Shown here: positions 54,552 through 61,154 of the stretch, piece by piece
Layout of the letters: each line of letters starts with the position of its first letter
Numbering within the stretch: the first letter of the stretch is position 1
Assembly (NCBI GenBank): GCA_003104995.1
Contig: PQAO01000021.1
Coordinates: 365,918 to 429,917 of the forward strand
DNA length: 64,000 nucleotides
DNA from: Dehalococcoidia bacterium
GTDB lineage: Bacteria; Chloroflexota; Dehalococcoidia; Tepidiformales; Tepidiformaceae
Direction of reading: 5' to 3'
The notes under the pieces: model-generated
The model's database searches: none
Told to the model about the DNA's origin: nothing
The model's input: only the letters and a program-made list of their open reading frames with translations
Translations under genes and position numbers: made by a program

Positions 54552-55505
54552 ATGACGCAGCGCATATCGCAGGTTCAGGACCGGCCGCCAACATGCCTCC
54601 CAGTGGAAGTACTCGAGCGCAGGGTTGCGTATTACTCGGAAGGGGATCGCATTTCGGCGGTCCTCTACCTGCCGGCCGATGCCTCAGAGCAGAACCCCGT
54701 CCCCGGGGTGGTGCTCTGCCATGGTTTCACCGGTATCAAGGAGATCATCCTGCCCGACTACGGGCGTGGGTTCGCCCGCGCCGGCATCGCCGCACTGGCT
54801 TTCGACTACCGGGGTTTCGGTGAGAGTGAAGGCTCGCGCGGCAGGCTGGTCGCCCGCAGGCAGATCGAGGACATCCACAACAGCGTCACCTTCATGGAGA
54901 CGCTTGCAGAGGTCGATCCGCGATGCGTTGGGCTCTGGGGCACGAGCTACGGCGCCGCGAACGCGATAGTCGCCGCCGCAGCGGACCTTCGGGTCCGCTG
55001 CGTTGCGGCGCAAGTTGGATTCGCCGATGGTGGTCGCCGCATGCGCGAGCGCCCGCCCGAAGAAACCGCTCCCGCCCGGGCTCTCATCGAGGCCGAACGC
55101 ATCCAGCGGGTACTCACAGGCCAATCCACCATGGTCGATCCGCTCCAGATCCTCAATGACGCGGACAGCACCGCGTTTTTCAGCGTGGCCCGCCGGGAAC
55201 TCCCGCAGCTTGCCGAGCCAATCTCGATGGAGTTCCTGGAGTCGACCTCCGATCACCGGCCGATTGCGGTGGTCGACGCCCTGGCCGGGCGGCCACTCCT
55301 CCTGGTCGCGGCCGAGTTCGATTCGGTGACGCCCGCATCCGAATTCGAGGCGCTCTACGCGGCTGCCGCGGAACCAAAACGGCTGGTCGTCATCCCGGGC
55401 ATCCGCCACTACGAAATCTACTCCGGCGAGCCGCTTGAGCGGTCTATCGCCGAATCCGCGGGCTGGTTCGCCCGCTATCTCAGCCCCGTTACTGCGGCAG
55501 CCTGA
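54552..55505 (+). CDS. Alpha/beta hydrolase
   Basis: 317 residues. The oxyanion strand is VLCHGFTGIKE, the nucleophile elbow GTSYG, and the catalytic His in GIRHYEIYSG. The order is typical of dienelactone hydrolase/acyl-peptidase-like hydrolases. Specificity is unknown. It is divergent from the ThDP enzyme gene (69-base gap). The ATG at 54552 starts the conserved region; no ribosome site is visible, and a longer reading would run through the divergent gene. Confidence 0.8.
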   Translation: MTQRISQVQDRPPTCLPVEVLERRVAYYSEGDRISAVLYLPADASEQNPVPGVVLCHGFTGIKEIILPDYGRGFARAGIAALAFDYRGFGESEGSRGRLVARRQIEDIHNSVTFMETLAEVDPRCVGLWGTSYGAANAIVAAAADLRVRCVAAQVGFADGGRRMRERPPEETAPARALIEAERIQRVLTGQSTMVDPLQILNDADSTAFFSVARRELPQLAEPISMEFLESTSDHRPIAVVDALAGRPLLLVAAEFDSVTPASEFEALYAAAAEPKRLVVIPGIRHYEIYSGEPLERSIAESAGWFARYLSPVTAAA

Positions 55506-55529
55506 CGCCGACAGTTGCGGTCTCCCCCC

Positions 55530-55560
55530 AGGGCCGGTGGCTTACGCCGCCACCGGCCCT
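55530..55560 (+). terminator. Hairpin after the alpha/beta hydrolase gene
   Basis: AGGGCCGGTGGC (55530-55541) pairs perfectly with GCCACCGGCCCT (55549-55560) around a seven-base loop, 25 bases after the stop. There is no T-run afterwards. It is probably the hydrolase terminator in this convergent gap. Confidence 0.5.
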
Positions 55561-55591
55561 ACCCCCCAAAACCGGCCGGCAATAAATAGCA

Positions 55592-55625
55592 AAGTGCCCG
55601 CGACCTGAACAGGCAGCGGGCACTT
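55592..55625 (-). terminator. Terminator of the minus-strand acyl-CoA operon
   Basis: A ten-base stem AAGTGCCCGC (55592-55601) / GCGGGCACTT (55616-55625) lies 31 bases beyond the CoA-transferase B stop. On the minus strand it is followed by a T-rich TTTGCTATTTATT stretch, the best intrinsic terminator in the window. Confidence 0.7.
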
Positions 55626-55656
55626 CCCTGGCAGTTCTCCGTGTGGCTGGTGGGAG

Positions 55657-56487
55657 CTACGCTCGGATGTACTTCTCGCCGTCCCAGGTGATCCACGACC
55701 CGGCGGCGTCCGTCGTCTGGCCGCGCACGTCCAGCTCGGTCCGGAGCAAGTGCAGCTCCTCCTCCGTTGGAGGTTCGAGCACCTGGACCTCATCGGCCAC
55801 GAGTGGTTTCCACTCGCACTCCGCCAGGATCTCGTCGACGGTTACCCATGGTACGCGGGCCATGAGCCGCAGACGCCTGGGGGCGTAGTCATACATTGCC
55901 CAGGGCGTCACCACGCGCCAGGGCCCCGTCCCCTCGGGCAGCCCAGCCCGCTCGCGAGCTCCCGGCGTGCCATCCAGGAATCCCGGCGACGAGATGAAGT
56001 CCACCTCGCGCACGAACTTCCGGCGCTCCTGGTCCGTGATCAGGATAGTCCGCCAGCAGCAGGCAGCGATCGTGTCCGCTCCGCCCGGTCCGCCGAACCT
56101 GCGGCCAGCACCACCGTATTCACCGAGGAACGTCGAGTTGATGTTGCCGTGCTGGTCGACCTGGAGCGTGTTGAGCACGCCATAGTCCATGTAGCCCAGC
56201 TGGGCGTGGATGCCGGCCGAGTTCATCGTGCCCCAGGCCAGCGCCCGGTAGACCGCCCGCGAGGCCACCATTGTCATCATCGGCTCGAACGGCAGCATCG
56301 GCTCCGGAGCAATGACTCCGTCTTCCGTGATGTACTGCGCCTCCGGGGCATATAGTTTTTTCCCGAGCAGTACGGAATAGAGGGGCGTACCGCCGCCAGC
56401 CGCCCAATAGGTGCGTCCGTCTTCCACCAGCCGCGCCACCTGGCACATCGCTACTTCGCGGTCCGAAAACGCTTCAGCCCTGGTCAT
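55657..56487 (-). CDS. CoA-transferase family subunit B
   Basis: 276 residues of the glutaconate CoA-transferase/IpdB beta group, with MDYGVLNTLQVDQHGNINS and GGPGGADTIAACC. A TEDG motif places Glu55 where class I CoA-transferases have the catalytic Glu, so true transferase activity is possible; an IpdAB-like hydrolase role is the alternative. It overlaps the A-subunit gene by four bases and is the last gene of the operon. Confidence 0.83.
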   Translation of the reverse strand: MTRAEAFSDREVAMCQVARLVEDGRTYWAAGGGTPLYSVLLGKKLYAPEAQYITEDGVIAPEPMLPFEPMMTMVASRAVYRALAWGTMNSAGIHAQLGYMDYGVLNTLQVDQHGNINSTFLGEYGGAGRRFGGPGGADTIAACCWRTILITDQERRKFVREVDFISSPGFLDGTPGARERAGLPEGTGPWRVVTPWAMYDYAPRRLRLMARVPWVTVDEILAECEWKPLVADEVQVLEPPTEEELHLLRTELDVRGQTTDAAGSWITWDGEKYIRA

Positions 56488-57485
56488 GCGCTGTAACCCT
56501 CTTTCACCACTTCGTTGGCGCGCATCGCGTCGAGCTTCGCCTGCCCGACCTGCTGCTCCAGCATGTCCTCAAACGTCTCAAATGGCCGCACCCACTTGTC
56601 GAGGTAGGCGGGCACTCCGTTTCCCATCACCGCCCGGAAGACTTCGAACACGCCTTCAGGATCCGAGCCGTAGTAGCCCGGGCACGTACCCGGGTAGCTC
56701 CCGAATGGCGACGACACAACTGCGTCGACGGCGTAGTACGGAATGCTTGTCGCCCCCGGATTCCGGCGGATCTCCTCCGTGTCCACGATCTCCTCCGCCG
56801 AGATGATGACTTTCCGCGAGGCCATCGCTGCCTCGACATCGGAGATCCCTGTACCGAAGATCCGCGCGTTGCCGTAGATGTCGGCCTGGTGCACGTGGAT
56901 GACAGCGACGTCGGGGTTCAGCGCGGGCACGATCGTGATCGGGTCGCCCGTGTACGGGTCGCTGATGAGCTTTGCGCCGGAGTGGTCGAACCCCGTCGTA
57001 CCGCCGAACGATCGCACTGGCAGGAACGGCAAGCCCATCGCGCCAGCCTGAATACGCAGCGTCATGATGACGTTGCTATACTCGTACACTTGCAGCCGCC
57101 CCTCCTTGAGCGCCCGATCGACTGCCGGGGCAGAGAGGAAAAAGCCACAGTCGATCTTCGAAGCGCAGCCTGCATCCACCAGCAGTGCGACATCCACGTA
57201 AGTGAACTTGCCCGCGATCCAGAGGTCCTTCTTCCCCTGGCGGATGATTTCGTGGAACACAGCGTTCGGGCCGCGCATCAGGTAGTTGCATTCGTAGGTC
57301 AGGTAGTCGCCGTCCGCGACGAAGCGGTCCACCGCTTCGCGGGCGGTCATCAGCCGCGGCTGGAGCGCCCGGTTCTTGTGTTCGCGGACGTAGTGCCGGA
57401 AGCCATCCGGGTCGACCGGGTGATAGGCGCCGCTCCCCTGGCGAAGGATCTCGATCTGGCGGGAGCTACTGGGCGAGAGCGTCAT
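56484..57485 (-). CDS. CoA-transferase family subunit A
   Basis: 333 residues. GDYLTYECNYLMRGPNAVFHE, the strand IAGKFTYVDVALLVDAGC and the TSIPYYAVDAVVSSPFGSYPG block match the alpha subunit of glutaconate CoA-transferase/IpdA-like proteins. The ATG at 57485 starts the domain; a perfect hairpin lies just upstream. With subunit B it would act on a CoA thioester made by the thiolase or dehydrogenase in the same operon. Confidence 0.83.
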   Translation of the reverse strand: MTLSPSSSRQIEILRQGSGAYHPVDPDGFRHYVREHKNRALQPRLMTAREAVDRFVADGDYLTYECNYLMRGPNAVFHEIIRQGKKDLWIAGKFTYVDVALLVDAGCASKIDCGFFLSAPAVDRALKEGRLQVYEYSNVIMTLRIQAGAMGLPFLPVRSFGGTTGFDHSGAKLISDPYTGDPITIVPALNPDVAVIHVHQADIYGNARIFGTGISDVEAAMASRKVIISAEEIVDTEEIRRNPGATSIPYYAVDAVVSSPFGSYPGTCPGYYGSDPEGVFEVFRAVMGNGVPAYLDKWVRPFETFEDMLEQQVGQAKLDAMRANEVVKEGYSA

Positions 57486-57508
57486 GGCATTTGCCCCTTT
57501 GGGAGGTG

Positions 57509-57536
57509 CCAGCAGCCCGCGCGAGCGGGCTGCTGG
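57509..57536 (-). other. Perfect hairpin between thiolase and CoA-transferase A genes
   Basis: CCAGCAGCCCGC (57509-57520) and GCGGGCTGCTGG (57525-57536) form a 12-bp stem around a four-base loop (GCGA on plus, TCGC on minus). No T-run follows. It sits 24 bases before the CoA-transferase A start and may attenuate or protect the downstream message. Confidence 0.5.
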
Positions 57537-57558
57537 AATCGTGCGGCTGGTTCCCTGC

Positions 57559-58791
57559 TCATCGCACCAGGATGGTGACGCACATCGCTGCGGCATCCGA
57601 ACCGATGTTGCCACCGCCGTTGTGTGCGAGCGCCACCTTCGCTCCGGCGACCTGGCGATCCCCGCTCCGGCCCTGCAGCTGTTCCGTCAGCTCGACGATC
57701 TGGGCAATCCCGGTCGCGCCCACCGGGTGCCCCTTGCGAAGGAGCCCGCCCGACGTGTTTACCGGCTGCGTGCCGCCGAGCCAGGTTGCGCCCGAGTCGA
57801 CGATCGACCCGCCTTCGCCCTTCGCGCATAGCCCGAGCGACTCGTATGCCATCAGTTCCGCCGGGGCCGAGGCGTCGTGAACTTCCATGACGCTGATGTC
57901 GTGTGGCCCGACGCCGGCCTCGGCGTACGCCTCACTCGAACAGACCTCCGCGAGACCAGGCTCATCTCCAACGTGGTCCCAGCCCGATCGGAGCACCATC
58001 GAACTGATGCGGACGGGGGAGGTCAGCCCCATCTGGGCCGCCTTGCGCTCGCTAACGATGATCGTTGCCGCGGCGCCATCGCCGATCGGCGAACACATCG
58101 GGCGCGTCAGCGGCTCCGCGATCATCGGCGAATTCAGGACGTCTTCGATCGTGAGCTTCTCCCGGAATTGCGCGCGCGGGTTCAAGCTCCCGTGGAAGGA
58201 GTTCTTGGCGGCAATCCGCGCGAAATGACGTTCGGTCGTGCCGTAGCGCTTCATGTGGTTACGAGCCGATGCCGCGTAGATGTCCATGAACATCGAGCGG
58301 TTTTGGCCTGCACCCTCAGTCGCCTTGGCCGCGCCCGTCTCCTCCGCGCCCTTCTTCAGGCGCTCCATGATTTCGGCCAGCGCTTCCACGTCCACGGCGC
58401 CGCTGAAGGCCGCGAAACTCTTCCGCTTGTCTTCGTCATAGAGCTTCTCGACGCCCAGTGCGAGCACCACATCGTAGAGGCCGGCAGTTACCATCGCTGC
58501 AGCCTGGTGGAGGGCGGTCGAGGCGCTGGCACAGGCATTCTCCACGTTGATCACCGGGATCTTGCCGATGCCCGCCGAACGCAGGACAACCTGTCCGCGG
58601 ATGCACTCCTGACCCGTAACCAGGCCGGCCGCCGCATTCCCGACGAACGCCGCCTCAATCTCACTCTTCTCGATGCCGGCGTCCTTGATCGCGGCTTCAA
58701 CGGCTTCGGCGCCGATGGACTTGAGTCCCCGGTCCAGCATCTTGCCGAAGCGGGTCATGCCCACTCCAGCCACGACGGCGTTCATTTTCAT
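57559..58791 (-). CDS. SCP-x-type thiolase
   Basis: 410 residues. The nucleophilic Cys87 is in NVENACASASTALH, the HDA motif in VMEVHDASAPAE, and the catalytic His in GHPVGATG. The final motif reads ALAHNGGGNIG without the second Cys of classical thiolases, as in SCP-x/lipid-transfer thiolases. The ATG at 58791 has GGGAG nine bases upstream. It follows the nitroreductase-like gene closely. Confidence 0.87.
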   Translation of the reverse strand: MKMNAVVAGVGMTRFGKMLDRGLKSIGAEAVEAAIKDAGIEKSEIEAAFVGNAAAGLVTGQECIRGQVVLRSAGIGKIPVINVENACASASTALHQAAAMVTAGLYDVVLALGVEKLYDEDKRKSFAAFSGAVDVEALAEIMERLKKGAEETGAAKATEGAGQNRSMFMDIYAASARNHMKRYGTTERHFARIAAKNSFHGSLNPRAQFREKLTIEDVLNSPMIAEPLTRPMCSPIGDGAAATIIVSERKAAQMGLTSPVRISSMVLRSGWDHVGDEPGLAEVCSSEAYAEAGVGPHDISVMEVHDASAPAELMAYESLGLCAKGEGGSIVDSGATWLGGTQPVNTSGGLLRKGHPVGATGIAQIVELTEQLQGRSGDRQVAGAKVALAHNGGGNIGSDAAAMCVTILVR

Positions 58792-58810
58792 GGTGTTTGT
58801 CTCCCGCGGG

Positions 58811-59599
58811 TTAGATAAGACCGTTTCCCTTGATGCCAAGGGCGTTCTTCAGGTAGTCCAGCTCGGTTTCGCGCCAGGGCGTTGGCGCCGGGCTCTGGAT
58901 CAAGTGGTCGGCCTCGAGCTCCTCCACCACTGCCTGGCTGCGCGGGAATGGCTTCCCGTAGCCGTTCATGTGATAGAGGCCCTCGAATGGCAGGCGAGGC
59001 CGTTGTCCGCCGGCCTCGGGGCTCTCGGCAGGATACCCCACCGTTTGGAGGATGAGAATCCGGGCACTCTCGGGCAGCCCCAGGTTCTTGTGCATCTTGT
59101 CCGTGTTCCCGCCGCCCAACAGGCAAGTCCCGAGACCCTGCTCGAACGCCATCAGTGTCGCCTGGGCGATGCCCTGGCCACAGTCCATCTCGTTCAGTCC
59201 CGGCGCCTTGAGCCGCTCGCGAATGCCATCGAAGAACGGGATAAGCTGGCGCTCCAGCGCGGCTTCCTTTTCGGCGCCGAACCCGAGCGCGCCTGCTTTC
59301 ATCAGTTCCCGGAGCCGGTCCGACTGATCGTCCACGGCCGCCGTCTCGACGTACCAGACAATCACCACCGGGGCGATCCGGATCTGGAAGCCCGCCACCG
59401 GCGCCGTGATCGCGTCGATGATCTCCTGGGGCGCGCTGTCCTTGAACACCACCACCGCCCGCAGCGATTGGACGTTGCCCCAGTGCGAGGCGATTCGGGC
59501 CGCCTCCAGCATTCGCTGGATCTTTTCGGGTTCAACCGGCTTGTGGGGCAGCATGAACCTGATTGAGCGTCGCCTGCCGATGATCTCTCGAAGTTCCAA
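58811..59599 (-). CDS. Nitroreductase family oxidoreductase
   Basis: 262 residues. RRSIRFM near residues 9-15 is the FMN-binding N-terminus of the family, and GLGTCLLGGGN is the central FMN segment. The physiological substrate is unknown; in this operon an enoyl or quinone-type reduction is possible. The TTG start has GGAGGA about eight bases upstream. Confidence 0.82.
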   Translation of the reverse strand: MELREIIGRRRSIRFMLPHKPVEPEKIQRMLEAARIASHWGNVQSLRAVVVFKDSAPQEIIDAITAPVAGFQIRIAPVVIVWYVETAAVDDQSDRLRELMKAGALGFGAEKEAALERQLIPFFDGIRERLKAPGLNEMDCGQGIAQATLMAFEQGLGTCLLGGGNTDKMHKNLGLPESARILILQTVGYPAESPEAGGQRPRLPFEGLYHMNGYGKPFPRSQAVVEELEADHLIQSPAPTPWRETELDYLKNALGIKGNGLI

Positions 59600-59624
59600 G
59601 GGCAGTCCTCCTCCCTGGGTGGAG

Positions 59625-60827
59625 CTACAGTTTCGCGGCGCCGACGAGGCTCAGGAGGTCGTTACAGCCGTCCTCAATCATCGATGCGCGCGCATCCCGC
59701 ATGATCTTCTCGATCGGGAAGTCCCTTGTCAGTCCATTCCCCCCGAAGATCTGGAGTGCCTGGCTTGCCACTTCGAATGCAGTGGTCGTTCCAAAGACCT
59801 TGGAGGCAATGGAATACTGGAGCAGCGGCGGGTTGGTCGCGTTGTAGTACACCACGCGCCGTGAAAGCGACCGCGCCGCTTCCACCTGCATGAACATCTT
59901 GAAGATCCGGGCCTTTACGCTCTGGTGTTGGATGATTGGCACCCCGCCCTGCACGCGCGTCTTGGCGTAATCGAGCGCCAGCTCGTAGGCCGCCCTCGCT
60001 GTACCGACGAAGATTGTGCCCATGCTTGCGTTCGCGCCGGTCAGGATCTGCTGCACGACTGCCGAATAGTTCTCTTTCCCAATGACCATGTACTCGGCGG
60101 GGATGCGCACTTCGTCGAAGAAGATTTCGCCCTGGTTCAGCGCCCGCTGGCCGAGCTTGTTCGTCGGCTTCCCGCGGGACACGCCGGGCAGGTCGAGCGG
60201 CACCACCGCCACGCCGCCACCGCTGAAGCCCTGGTCGCCATCGATGGTGCAGAAGAGCGCCGCCACCGTCGCGATCGTCCCGTTGGAGACCCAGGCCGAC
60301 TTCTGGCCGCGGATGACGTAGTCATCACCGTCGCGCGTCGCGATGCAGTTCGCGCGGATGTTGGGGTCCGTGAAATGGGGTTCGGTGACGGTCAGGCTGT
60401 CGCTGCCGTGGTCGGGCTCGGTCACCGCCCAGCAGCCGATTTCGTCGGCGCCCCCGCGGACATAACGATCGATGAGCGCCGGACGGCCCGACATCATCGC
60501 GAACGTCTTGTGGAAGTTCGCGACCCCAAGGCTGATTGCGAGTCCGGAGTCGCCCCAGCCCATCTCCTCGCTGACGAGTGCCCGGATCTGGGTCCGCTCG
60601 ATCGGTGCCAGCTCCATCGTCGCCGTCTCCAGGTCGTTCAGGCCGACCTCGCGGTGCTTCCTAAAGACATCCCAGAGGATGGAGTTCGACGCGATCACGT
60701 CCTGCGGGTCGGCGAGCTTGTCGAGTTGTATGCCCGCCGGGCGCATGACCTCTGCGGCGAATCGATGGGCGGTGTCGCGGATGTCGCGCGCTTGTTCTGG
60801 GAGTCCAACTTCGATATCGGTGAGCAC
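59625..60827 (-). CDS. Acyl-CoA dehydrogenase
   Basis: 400 residues from a GTG with AAGGGG about ten bases upstream. CWAVTEPDHGSDS and the C-terminal QIFGGNGLTRDFPIEKIMRD are standard FAD-binding segments; the length is normal. It is the first gene of the minus-strand operon that continues with nitroreductase, thiolase and CoA-transferase. It is a different paralogue from the dehydrogenase at 23 kb. Confidence 0.9.
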   Translation of the reverse strand: MLTDIEVGLPEQARDIRDTAHRFAAEVMRPAGIQLDKLADPQDVIASNSILWDVFRKHREVGLNDLETATMELAPIERTQIRALVSEEMGWGDSGLAISLGVANFHKTFAMMSGRPALIDRYVRGGADEIGCWAVTEPDHGSDSLTVTEPHFTDPNIRANCIATRDGDDYVIRGQKSAWVSNGTIATVAALFCTIDGDQGFSGGGVAVVPLDLPGVSRGKPTNKLGQRALNQGEIFFDEVRIPAEYMVIGKENYSAVVQQILTGANASMGTIFVGTARAAYELALDYAKTRVQGGVPIIQHQSVKARIFKMFMQVEAARSLSRRVVYYNATNPPLLQYSIASKVFGTTTAFEVASQALQIFGGNGLTRDFPIEKIMRDARASMIEDGCNDLLSLVGAAKL

Positions 60828-60984
60828 TGTGCACGGCCCCTTGGCTACTATTGACCGCACCCTAGACGAGGCAGTCACTGAGTCTATATGACCGGGATCA
60901 TCACGAGCCCGAAAGCGCGCCGCTTACCTTTGTTCTAGCGGCCCGGCATATGCCTGTCCGCTGTACACGGAGAAGGAGCACACC

Positions 60985-61137
60985 ATGTTTGCACCATCGA
61001 TCAATGTCGACCTCGAGAAGCTTCAGCAGTCATCTGAAGAGACGCCGGCCCCCCGCAAGACCGCCGGCCGGGGCCGTGCCGCCGCGGGCCGCAAGGCCGC
61101 CGCTGCCAAATCCGAATCCGAAAAGAAGGAATCCTAG
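60985..61137 (+). CDS. 50-residue basic Ala/Lys-rich protein
   Basis: ATG at 60985 with AAGGAG at 60973-60978. The N-terminus MFAPSINVDLEKLQQSSEE is polar and mixed. The C-terminal half is a lysine/alanine/arginine tail resembling histone H1-like or Mu-like basic tails. There is no Cys or membrane segment. It is 17 bases before the molybdoenzyme gene and probably in the same transcript. The role is unknown; an assembly or tethering peptide is one idea. Confidence 0.6.
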   Translation: MFAPSINVDLEKLQQSSEETPAPRKTAGRGRAAAGRKAAAAKSESEKKES

Positions 61138-61154
61138 GCCCAGGAGGCCGATCC

